Shown: positions 57,035-64,000 of the stretch, piece by piece
How positions within the stretch are numbered: the first letter of the stretch is position 1
Layout of the letters: the number at the start of each line of letters is the position of its first letter
Source: BQWY01 sp046351095
GTDB taxonomy: Bacteria; Nitrospirota; Nitrospiria; Nitrospirales; Nitrospiraceae
DNA: 64,000 nt
Reading direction: 5' to 3'
NCBI GenBank assembly: GCA_046351095.1
Contig: JAXLZC010000001.1
Location: forward strand, 2,232,001-2,296,000
Made by a program: the position numbers and the translations under genes
Notes under the pieces: model-generated
The model's database searches: none
Told to the model about the DNA's origin: nothing
Seen by the model: the letters and a program-made list of their open reading frames with translations, nothing else

Positions 57035-59278
57035 TCACCATGATCGGGTTCCCTCCATCTTCTCGGTCGTCGTCGTCCGACGCTGCACACGCTGCCGCTG
57101 TCGAATGCGCGCCGCGTCCATCAACATACGCCCGGCCCAGCGGTAGACGTTGAACTCCTGGATCAGGTTTCGCATCGTGCGCATACGCGTCCGTTGCTCC
57201 TCCGGCGACATCGTGAGCGCCAAGTGCAAGGCCGCGGCGCATTGGTCGATGTTGTACGGATTGACCACAAGCGCTTCCGGCAATTCGCCCGCCGCGCCGG
57301 TGAACTGGCTGAGGATCAGCACGCCTTGCTCGTCGTCGCGCGCGGCAAGAAATTCCTTCGCCACGAGATTCATGCCGTCGTGCAAACTCGTCACGAGACA
57401 CACGTCCGATCCGCGGAAATAGCGGAACACGTCGGCCGGTTCGTGATGTTCGATCTTCAGATAGACCGGCTGGTAGCCCTCGCGCCCGAAGCGGCGATTG
57501 ATCGTCTCGGCCAGCGTCGTGACCTGCTTCGTAAAGTACTGGTACTGGTCGATGATCGCGCGACTCGGCGCGGCGATCTGAATGAACGAAAATTGCCCGA
57601 TCCATTCAGGCTGCAATTCGAGCAACCGCTCGACGGCCATGAGTCGTTCGAGGATACCCTTCGTATAGTCGAGCCGATCGACACCGATGCCGATCCGTCG
57701 CTGCGGATCGATGCCGTCATGCGCGCGTACATAGGCGCGACAATCGTCGATGGATTCCTGCTGCTTCGTCCACCGGCTCGGCCACTCGATCGAAATTGGG
57801 TAGGGGTTCACCGCCGTGAGTTTGCCGCCGAACGAAATGGTGGAGCTGTGGCGGTCGATGCGCGCTTCCAACGACCGGTCGACACTGTCGAGGAAGTTGT
57901 TGCAGTGCACGCGCGTGTGAAAGCCGAGGATGCTGCTGCCGAGCAACCCTTCCAGCAATTGCTCCTGCCACGGGCAGATGCCGAACAGTTCGGCGTTCGG
58001 CCAGGGAATGTGCCAGAAGGTGATGATGGTGGCGTTCGGCAACCGGTCGCGGATCATCTTCGGCAACAGCGCGAAGTGATAGTCCTGCACGAGCACGACG
58101 GGGTTGTCCGTCTTCGCCTCTTCCTGCACGGCGCGCGCGAACCGCTCGTTGATCTCGACGTACTGTTTCCAGTCGGACGAGCGAAAGACCGGGCGCACAT
58201 GCGCGACGTGACAGAGCGGCCACAAGCCTTCATTGGCAAAGCCGTAGTAGTAGCCCATCTCCTCGTCGGGCGACATCCACACACGGCGAATGTCGTAAGC
58301 CGGCGCATCGGGCGGCACACGCACATGGTCGCGATGATCGACCACGTCGCGGTCGGCGGAGCCGTTCCCGTGTGCGATCCACACGCCGGAGCAGGCACGC
58401 ATCACGGGCTCGAGCGCCGTGACGAGGCCGCTGGCCGGCAGTTGCACATCGATCTTGGCGCCGCGCCAATTGTGAATGTACGGCTGGCGATTCGAGACGA
58501 TCAGGATTTCGTCGCCCGCCAATTGGTCGTGCAGAATCGTCCGCAAGGCCGTCGGCGACCAACTCACCTGACTTTCGTCACGCATCCGTTGATCGGATGC
58601 CAACTCTTGAAACAGCGTGCGTAAATCCTGGGCGACCGGTTGTAGCTCGTCGCCGTGATCGTCTTGAAGCGGATTTTCGTGGCCCTTGCCGCGCACCAAC
58701 GCGCGCACGCCGGTGATCCAGCCGCGCCAACTGAGATGCGCGACCAACACCGTCACCAACGAGATCACGCCGCCGATGATGGCGAAGAGATAAAAGAGGT
58801 ACCACTTGGTGTCGGCGCTGCGCCGCTCCACCCAGCTCATGTCGTGCAGCAGGATCAGCGAGCCGATCCGTTTCCCCGCCGCATGCAACGGGACCGCCGC
58901 CACGTGCACCGAGCCTTGCGGCAGCTCGACCATCATGCTGTCGTCTTCCTCGAGCGACCCGGTGCCGGGGCAGCCGATCGCATCGGGAAACGTGACGGTG
59001 CGATGCACCAACTTGTTGTCGACGTCGCAAAAGCCGACGGCGTACAGGCGTTCGTCTTGAATCAGTCGGTGAAACGCCGTGAGGAGTTTTCCGGAGGCGT
59101 CCGGAGCGAGCAGCGCGGGCAGCGTCGGCTCGATGGTATGCGCGATCATCTGCGAGCGACTGTCCAAGTCGCGCACAAACCACTTCAAGGTCAACCGTTC
59201 GACCAGGGGAATGACGGCGTAGGCGAGGAGGGCCAACACAACCGCCAACGGCAGGATAAACCGCAGCGACAGTCGCAT
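57035..59278 (-). CDS. otsA: Membrane-sensor/trehalose-6-phosphate synthase fusion
   Basis: 747 residues, against ~470 for ordinary OtsA. The N-terminal ~245 residues are an extra module: TM1 (residues ~7-27, FILPLAVVLALLAYAVIPLV), an extracytoplasmic domain (~30-160, with IAHTIEPTLPALLAPDASGKLLTAFHRLIQDERLYAVGFCDVDNKLV), TM2 (~163-183) and a HAMP-like linker. The GT20 domain runs from ~258: ILIVSNRQPYIHNW, LVQDYHFALLPKMIRDRLP, ITFWHIPWPNAELFG, GFHTRVHCNNFL, GIGVDRLDYTKGILERL (Arg/Lys phosphate binding) and TSLHDGMNLVAKEFLAAR. All GT20 catalytic motifs are intact, so it should make trehalose-6-phosphate from UDP- or GDP-glucose while membrane-bound and possibly signal-gated. Confidence 0.93.
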   Translation of the reverse strand: MRLSLRFILPLAVVLALLAYAVIPLVERLTLKWFVRDLDSRSQMIAHTIEPTLPALLAPDASGKLLTAFHRLIQDERLYAVGFCDVDNKLVHRTVTFPDAIGCPGTGSLEEDDSMMVELPQGSVHVAAVPLHAAGKRIGSLILLHDMSWVERRSADTKWYLFYLFAIIGGVISLVTVLVAHLSWRGWITGVRALVRGKGHENPLQDDHGDELQPVAQDLRTLFQELASDQRMRDESQVSWSPTALRTILHDQLAGDEILIVSNRQPYIHNWRGAKIDVQLPASGLVTALEPVMRACSGVWIAHGNGSADRDVVDHRDHVRVPPDAPAYDIRRVWMSPDEEMGYYYGFANEGLWPLCHVAHVRPVFRSSDWKQYVEINERFARAVQEEAKTDNPVVLVQDYHFALLPKMIRDRLPNATIITFWHIPWPNAELFGICPWQEQLLEGLLGSSILGFHTRVHCNNFLDSVDRSLEARIDRHSSTISFGGKLTAVNPYPISIEWPSRWTKQQESIDDCRAYVRAHDGIDPQRRIGIGVDRLDYTKGILERLMAVERLLELQPEWIGQFSFIQIAAPSRAIIDQYQYFTKQVTTLAETINRRFGREGYQPVYLKIEHHEPADVFRYFRGSDVCLVTSLHDGMNLVAKEFLAARDDEQGVLILSQFTGAAGELPEALVVNPYNIDQCAAALHLALTMSPEEQRTRMRTMRNLIQEFNVYRWAGRMLMDAARIRQRQRVQRRTTTTEKMEGTRSW

Positions 59279-59327
59279 CTCAGCACATTAGTTTACTTTC
59301 GTCGGGAAAATCAATAATGTGGGCCCC

Positions 59328-61118
59328 ATGTACCCCTACGGCTTAGTCGGTAATTGTCAGGTCTCCGCGCTCATCAGCACCTCAGGATCGGTCGACTGGA
59401 TGTGTTTCCCTCGGCCGGACAGTCCGCCCGTGTTCGGGCGTCTACTGGATCCCGACGGCGGCCACTTCACAATCACCAGTCCCGCGCCCGCCGACCAGAT
59501 CCAGACGGCGCAGCGCTACATCCAAAATACGAACATCCTGGTCACGACGATTTCGTTGCCCAACGGCGACGCCTTCCAGATCACCGACTTCTGCCCGCGT
59601 TTCCACCAGTACAACCGCATGTACCGGCCGGCGTCGCTGTTCCGGATCGTCGAGCCCATTGCCGGCACCCCGTCCGTCGTCGTGAGTTGCCGTCCCGTCT
59701 CCGGCTGGGACAAAGAACCCGTTCGCCCGACGCGGGGCAGCAGCCACCTGCGCTACGACATCCGCAACGACACGTTGCGCCTCCTGACGAACATGCCGCT
59801 GACGTACTTGGCGGAAGAGGAACCCGTCCCGGTGGCGCTGACGCACCCGCTCTATTTCGGCCTCTCGTGGAGTTTGGGCATTGAGGACGACCTCGTGAAG
59901 GTCGCACGCGAATTCCTCGAACAGACGATGCGCTATTGGCTCACGTGGGTGAAAAACTGTACGGTGCCGTTGCTCTTCCAACAAGAGGTTATCCGCTCTG
60001 CCCTCACGCTCAAGCTGCAGTGCTACGAGGACACCGGCGCGATTCTGGCGGCGCCGACGACCAGCCTGCCGGAGCAATTCGGCGGCACGCGCAATTGGGA
60101 CTACCGCTACTGTTGGCTGCGGGATTCGTATTATGCGCTCACGGCCTTCCATAACCTCGGCCACTTTGAGGAAATGCAGGAGTTCCTGACCTTCCTGCTG
60201 AACATCGCCCATACGCACGAACATTCCCGCGATCGGCTCCGGCCGGTCTACACGCTCAGCCAAGGCATGCCGTTGCCGGAAACCGAACATCGCAACTGGC
60301 AGGGCTTCCGCGACAGCATGCCCGTCCGCAGCTTCAATCAGGCGGCGGAGCACGTGCAGAACGATGCGTACGGCGAGATGATCCTGGCCTTCGCACCGAT
60401 CTTTTTCGACGAACGGTTTTACGACCTACGTACCAAAACGCTGGAAGGGCTCATGGGGCACCTGGCGCAGCTTTGTGCGCGCAGTATCGGCACCCCGGAT
60501 GCGGGACTGTGGGAAATACGGAACGGCTGGCAGGAACACTCGTTTACAAACCTGATGTGCTGGGCTGGCCTTGAACGCATCGAGCGCATCAAACGCGCGG
60601 GCTTCCTCGCCAACCTGAGCGTCCCTGTAGCAAGCGAGCGCATGCGCGCGGCGGATGCCTTGCTCCGTGCCGCCAAGGATGGTTCCGTCCGGAACGGCCC
60701 GAACGACGACACCTACGATGCATCCCTGTCGCAACTTCCCGTGCTGGGGTACCCGAATCAATCGTTGTGCGAATCGACGACCTTGGATATCGTGCGCGAG
60801 CTGGCGCTGCGCGTAGACGGCCAGGACACCGGCTTTTTCTATCGCTATGTGCGGGAAGACGACTTCGGACGTCCCGACGGCGGGTTCGTGATCTGCTCGT
60901 TCTGGGTGGCGCAGGCATTGGCGCGGCTCGGCCGCACCGGACAGGCTCGCACGATCTTAGGGCAGGTGATGGAAGGGGCGAATCACTTAGGGCTGTTTGC
61001 CGAACACTTCACGCCGAAGACGAAAACGCAATCCGGCAACTTCCCTCAAGCCTACTCCCACGTCGGCTTGATCAATGCCGCCTTTGCCTCAAGCCCCGCG
61101 TGGAGCGACGTGCTGTAG
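59328..61118 (+). CDS. Glycoside hydrolase family 15 (glucoamylase/trehalase-like)
   Basis: 596 residues. N-terminal beta-sandwich (MYPYGLVGNCQVSALISTSGSVDWMCFPRPDSPPVFGRLLDPDGGHF), then an (alpha/alpha)6 barrel with RNWDYRYCWLRDSYYAL, GLWEIRNGWQEHSFTNLMCWAGLERI (general-acid Glu), GGFVICSFWVAQAL and SGNFPQAYSHVGLINAAF. GH15 enzymes release glucose from alpha-glucans or cleave trehalose. Divergent from otsA (49 bp apart), so the trehalose role is plausible but not proven. The ATG at 59328 was chosen; a GTG at 59319 is possible, no good SD. Confidence 0.92.
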   Translation: MYPYGLVGNCQVSALISTSGSVDWMCFPRPDSPPVFGRLLDPDGGHFTITSPAPADQIQTAQRYIQNTNILVTTISLPNGDAFQITDFCPRFHQYNRMYRPASLFRIVEPIAGTPSVVVSCRPVSGWDKEPVRPTRGSSHLRYDIRNDTLRLLTNMPLTYLAEEEPVPVALTHPLYFGLSWSLGIEDDLVKVAREFLEQTMRYWLTWVKNCTVPLLFQQEVIRSALTLKLQCYEDTGAILAAPTTSLPEQFGGTRNWDYRYCWLRDSYYALTAFHNLGHFEEMQEFLTFLLNIAHTHEHSRDRLRPVYTLSQGMPLPETEHRNWQGFRDSMPVRSFNQAAEHVQNDAYGEMILAFAPIFFDERFYDLRTKTLEGLMGHLAQLCARSIGTPDAGLWEIRNGWQEHSFTNLMCWAGLERIERIKRAGFLANLSVPVASERMRAADALLRAAKDGSVRNGPNDDTYDASLSQLPVLGYPNQSLCESTTLDIVRELALRVDGQDTGFFYRYVREDDFGRPDGGFVICSFWVAQALARLGRTGQARTILGQVMEGANHLGLFAEHFTPKTKTQSGNFPQAYSHVGLINAAFASSPAWSDVL

Positions 61119-61163
61119 ACGAATACCTCCCGCAGGCTCGTCTCGGCGAGCCTGCCACCGCAT

Positions 61164-61502
61164 CTACTTTTTCGGCGGCGCCTGAAACAGTTCCCACGGC
61201 TGGTCGCCGTTCGCGGCATCATGCATGGCGACCGTCGCAGGCGCCGACGCGAAGGCCAACGAGGCGAAGACATAGGCGATCATCCCGAAAAACGGGATGC
61301 CGAACATCACAAAGACCATAGCCGGCCCGTCGCTGTGCCAATGGGCCGCCGAGCCGACGTAGAACAGACCGACTGCCGCCGCCGCTGCCGCCAGCGACAC
61401 CAGTAAGCAGAATCCCTTCGCGACCCCGCGCACGATCCCGCTCTTCGAGGCGATCGCCATGAAGAGTACGATGCCGAAAACGAGCCAGCCGAGTTCTGCC
61501 AT
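61164..61502 (-). CDS. Small hypothetical membrane protein
   Basis: 112 residues with three hydrophobic helices: LGWLVFGIVLFMAIAS, GFCLLVSLAAAAAAVGLFYVG, VFVMFGIPFFGMIAYVFASLAF. A soluble C-terminal tail follows (TVAMHDAANGDQPWELFQAPPKK). The start at 61502 has GGAGG upstream. No family recognised. Intergenic 61503-61762 holds no supported gene. Confidence 0.7.
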   Translation of the reverse strand: MAELGWLVFGIVLFMAIASKSGIVRGVAKGFCLLVSLAAAAAAVGLFYVGSAAHWHSDGPAMVFVMFGIPFFGMIAYVFASLAFASAPATVAMHDAANGDQPWELFQAPPKK

Positions 61503-61762
61503 CCGCGCGTCCTCCAAGCCGATCTACGTCCGTCGACGGCCTACGGCAAGTCTAAAATGAGCCGCCGAAATCGCGAATCGAATTAACGAAACTGCGCGGC
61601 GCGCCGACTCCGTCCCGACCTCTCACCGTAGACCGAAGCATTCGAAACGCACGCACTTTTCTTCGCTGCCCACCTTGATTGTTCCACCTCTTGAAGTTAT
61701 CTAGCGGGCGGTTCAATGTAGAGGATGTCACCGAGATTCGCCGCCAACCAGGAGTGCAGAGC

Positions 61763-62251
61763 ATGCCGATTAAGGACGTGACGGGGGACATTTTGTTGTC
61801 GAAGGCCGGTGCGATCGCCCATGGCGTGGCGCCGATGGACGATTTTAAGCAGGGCTTGGCCCTCTCGCTGCGTGAGCATTGGCCGGGGATGTATAAGGAT
61901 TTTCGGCACTACTGCCAGTCGCAGTCGCCGAAAGCCGGAACCGTCTGGGCGTGGAAGGGCCCGGGCACGCCGGTGATTTTCAGCCTGCTCACGCAGGAAG
62001 CGGCGCCGCATGGACAGGGGCATCCGGGCAAGGCGACCGTCCCGCAGGTGAACCACGCGCTACATGCGCTGAAGAAGGAAATTCAAGGACAGGACATCAA
62101 GAGCCTGGCGATCACGAAGGTGTCGACGGGCGTCGGCGGGCTCAAGTGGGAAGAGGTGCAGCCGCTGATCAAGCAGATCTTAGGCGACCTCAAGATTCCC
62201 GTCTACGTCTACACGGGTTATAAGAAGGGCGTCGCCGCCGAAGAGGCGTAA
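61763..62251 (+). CDS. Macro-domain protein (ADP-ribosyl binding/hydrolysis)
   Basis: 162 residues, a single macro domain of the ALC1/TARG1-like type. DVTGDILLSKAGAIAHGVAPMDDFKQGLALSLREHWP (ADP-ribose-binding N-terminus), VIFSLLTQEA, TVPQVNHALHALKKEIQ, and SLAITKVSTGVGGLKWEEVQPLIKQIL (phosphate-binding GVGGL loop). Family members bind or remove ADP-ribose from nucleic acid or protein. AGGAG lies ~10 nt before the ATG. No DarT or other ADP-ribosyltransferase is next to it. Confidence 0.9.
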   Translation: MPIKDVTGDILLSKAGAIAHGVAPMDDFKQGLALSLREHWPGMYKDFRHYCQSQSPKAGTVWAWKGPGTPVIFSLLTQEAAPHGQGHPGKATVPQVNHALHALKKEIQGQDIKSLAITKVSTGVGGLKWEEVQPLIKQILGDLKIPVYVYTGYKKGVAAEEA

Positions 62252-62325
62252 CGCCGACACCTCGGCTTGCCAACAGGTCCGTTACCACATAGAGTTTCCT
62301 TTTCCTCGCGTGAAAGGGGGACTCT

Positions 62326-62739
62326 ATGTGGTGGGGCCTCGCACTCCTCTCCGCCCTGTTCGCCGCCCTCACAACGATCTTCGCGAAGATCGGTCTGTCG
62401 GAGGTCTCGCCGACACTGGCGACTGCGATTCGCACCGCCATCATCGTCCCGCTTGCGTGGGGACTGGTCTTCGTCACCGGCGATGCAACAAGCGTCCGCA
62501 GCGTCACGTCGCGCGGATGGTTGTTCCTCACACTTTCCGCCATAGCGACCGGCGCTTCATGGCTCTGTTACTTCCAAGCACTGCAGATCGGCACCGCTTC
62601 CGCCGTGGCCGCCATCGATAAAACCAGTCTCGTGTTGGTGCTGCTGCTCGGCGTGATATTTCTACAGGAGCCGCTTGACCTGCGCACCGGCCTCGGCATC
62701 GCACTTATCGTGAGCGGCACCCTCGTGCTGATTCGGTAG
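62326..62739 (+). CDS. Single-EamA-domain (half-size) DMT transporter
   Basis: 137 residues, five predicted TM helices, one EamA unit: WWGLALLSALFAALTTIFAKIGLSEVSPTLATAIRTAIIVPLAW, then GWLFLTLSAIATGASWLCYFQALQIGTASAVAAIDKTSLVLVLLLGVIFLQEPLDLRTGLGIALIVSGTLVLI. Full DMT exporters have two EamA units; this is the common half-size version that functions as a dimer. AAAGGGGGACTCT precedes the ATG. The substrate is unknown. Confidence 0.9.
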   Translation: MWWGLALLSALFAALTTIFAKIGLSEVSPTLATAIRTAIIVPLAWGLVFVTGDATSVRSVTSRGWLFLTLSAIATGASWLCYFQALQIGTASAVAAIDKTSLVLVLLLGVIFLQEPLDLRTGLGIALIVSGTLVLIR

Positions 62740-62883
62740 GAAGAAGCTGACGTGCCCGCAAACCCTCCGCCGATCGTAAACAGGGACCGTGCGGTGCTCT
62801 AACCACTTAGTAATATACATCGCCCTTCACACGACACTACAATCCAAGAAAACTGCTGAGTACGAGAAGATGTAGTGCCTGGG

Positions 62884-63010
62884 TTTGGCTCAAGCTCTGA
62901 TAGTGAGCCAAAAAAAACTATCGATGGGACAATGGGTTACCAGTCATTCAAGCCCATTTGGCTTGCCCCTTTGGCTCACGATAGGAAGATAGGAGAAGAT
63001 TCGAGCCAAA
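62884..63010. repeat. Cluster of TTTGGCTCA/TGAGCCAAA elements
   Basis: Four exact or near-exact copies plus one variant in 127 bp: TTTGGCTCA (62884-62892), TGAGCCAAA (62904-62912), TTTGGCTT (62957-62964), TTTGGCTCA (62970-62978) and CGAGCCAAA (63002-63010, abutting the stop of the next gene). The 62904 and 62970 copies extend to a 12/13 inverted repeat (ATAGTGAGCCAAA / TTTGGCTCACGAT). The stretch before it (62740-62880) has no gene. Confidence 0.7.
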
Positions 63011-64000
63011 TCAGGAACGGCGGTACTGCGTACCGCTTCCCACCCCTTCCGAAACCAGCTTACCGTCTTGCACTAGCTGCTTAACCGCACGTCGCACCCG
63101 TGAGCGTGGGATCTCAAGACCCACTCGCTCGTGAATGTCACCCATCTTTGTGCCAGGATACCGACCCACATCTTCCTCGATGAGCGCAAAAAGGCGATGT
63201 GTCTCTATGCGCTTAAGCGTAGTTGCGCGAGTGAAATTGAGACTTCTTAGTAGGTTCGGGTCAATAAAGTAGCGGGTGGCCTGAGTGCGTCCAACACTCT
63301 GTATCAAATGCCATTCCAGCGGCCGTTTGAGCCAGGAATGGAGCGCATCGACAGATGGTAACTCCAATGCGGCCACGAGCTCGCGAGCTGTCAATGCTTC
63401 ATGCTGAGCAACTAGGCCGAGGCCAATACGCTCACGTTGGGTGAGCTGGTAAATCTCATCGGCTTTAGCGATGAAGTCGATCACCTCGGGCTTGAGAATA
63501 CGGCGGCGCACCGTCACCTGAACACGATCATGGATCTCTATCACGTCCGGAGCTGGGCGGCCTTGCGACAGCAACACCTCAAAGATCTTGTCGAATCCAC
63601 TCCCTTCTCGCTCCATCAGCTTCAGATCGTGAAAGAGGCGAGCCAGGTTTTCGTTACGTCGCACCGTGGTGTGGAGCACGTTCTGAGGTGTCACACCTAG
63701 CGGCAGCAGGCCAGGGTTAACCACTTCCAGCCGGTCAGGGTGAAGGTTCAAGAAAATATCGCCGCGCTGAGTGTAGGGGCGATGCACGACGGCATTGACC
63801 AATAATTCACGCACCACGATTTCGTCGAAAGCAGGTACATTCTGTCGATACAAACCATCCGGCAGCTCATAGCGTTCTCGGAAATCCGGGACTTCAGACC
63901 AAACATCCTCAATCAATTCCATGGGACTGAGTGTGTAGTCGTCCCAGACCAGCTTATTCACCTTCTGGCCATGCTCGTCGTACTTGAGAAATTGGATGAC
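63011..64000 (-). CDS. AlbA/HATPase_c_4-type regulator (5' end outside window)
   Basis: 330 residues visible; the frame is open to the window edge (VIQFLKYDEHGQKVNKLVWDD precedes the first internal Met), so the N-terminal AlbA_2-like part is probably outside. Visible: a HATPase_c_4 domain (IVVRELLVNAVVHRPYTQRGDIFLNLHPDRLEVVNPGLLPLGVTPQNVLHTTVRRNENLARLFHDLKLMEREGSGFDKIFE) and two C-terminal winged-helix segments (DIHERVGLEIPRSRVRRAVKQLVQDGKLV). Family members are accessory-genome transcriptional regulators or RecG-related ATP-binding proteins. GC content looks lower than upstream genes, suggesting recent acquisition. Confidence 0.88.
   Translation of the reverse strand, partial: VIQFLKYDEHGQKVNKLVWDDYTLSPMELIEDVWSEVPDFRERYELPDGLYRQNVPAFDEIVVRELLVNAVVHRPYTQRGDIFLNLHPDRLEVVNPGLLPLGVTPQNVLHTTVRRNENLARLFHDLKLMEREGSGFDKIFEVLLSQGRPAPDVIEIHDRVQVTVRRRILKPEVIDFIAKADEIYQLTQRERIGLGLVAQHEALTARELVAALELPSVDALHSWLKRPLEWHLIQSVGRTQATRYFIDPNLLRSLNFTRATTLKRIETHRLFALIEEDVGRYPGTKMGDIHERVGLEIPRSRVRRAVKQLVQDGKLVSEGVGSGTQYRRS

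Noticed and set aside
57194..58624. 476-codon plus-strand frame opposite otsA
   Set aside because: All GT20 motifs lie on the minus strand; the antisense frame shows no motif or RBS.

Overview
The window comes from a GC-rich Gram-negative bacterium. Evidence for an outer membrane is lpxC, a TpsB/TpsA two-partner secretion pair, a CsgG-type lipoprotein and many lipobox or Sec signals. The mix of a DabA/DabB inorganic-carbon pump with a PII-like protein, a CarH-type B12 photoreceptor, a RiPP-type radical SAM enzyme and a trehalose module is what I would expect from an autotrophic Nitrospirota (Nitrospira-like) genome. That assignment is inference from gene content; there is no rRNA in the window. 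No phage, insertion sequence or CRISPR array was found. One tRNA (Leu, anticodon CAG) is present.

Layout. 0-12.5 kb: the end of a TpsB outer-membrane transporter and an 11.2-kb TpsA exoprotein made of about 69-residue repeats, with a recent internal duplication at 2,205-bp offset. 12.5-23.1 kb: thirteen tightly packed minus-strand genes (zinc-ribbon protein, two SUMF1-like proteins, helical secreted protein, TIGR01777 epimerase, Tpx-like peroxiredoxin, DUF4149, PDZ and membrane proteins, photolyase, DUF523/DUF1722 and CbiX) diverge from a CarH/LitR homologue. The 160-bp divergent control region carries 11-bp-spaced TNNACA repeats and a 14-bp perfect inverted repeat, so this reads as a light- and B12-controlled photoprotection operon. 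23.1-27.5 kb: a DUF4832 lipoprotein and a CsgG / DUF799 / periplasmic protein trio. 28-34.3 kb: a degenerate helicase-like protein, rplI, glyA, nrdR, and a two-component pair whose kinase has an N-terminal Rossmann domain. 34.5-42.2 kb: lpxC, a gene-poor stretch holding a candidate lysine-rich micro-ORF with its own promoter and terminator, an inositol-monophosphatase-like enzyme, a CMD/AhpD-like protein, a B12-radical SAM RiPP-type enzyme beside a pterin dehydratase, a ParB-like protein and a DUF4412 protein.

42.3-49.2 kb: dabB-dabA-PII-like operon plus a predicted envelope protein. 49.8-52 kb: a TIR-domain (PF10137-type) protein overlapping a glycerophosphodiesterase by ATGA, then a DUF433 antitoxin whose DUF5615 toxin partner survives only as a C-terminal remnant. 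52-61 kb: DUF4279, TPR protein coupled to PPK2, a second DUF4412 protein, otsB, a membrane-sensor/OtsA fusion and a divergent GH15 hydrolase, forming a polyphosphate/trehalose stress block. 61-64 kb: membrane protein, macro-domain protein, single-EamA transporter, a small repeat-rich intergenic region and the C-terminal part of an AlbA/HATPase_c_4-type regulator running off the window.

The most interesting items are the CarH operator and its large operon, the TIR-GDPD coupled pair, the sensor-OtsA fusion and the Rossmann-histidine kinase. All starts were chosen by eye from Shine-Dalgarno spacing, overlaps and family length; no database search was possible.
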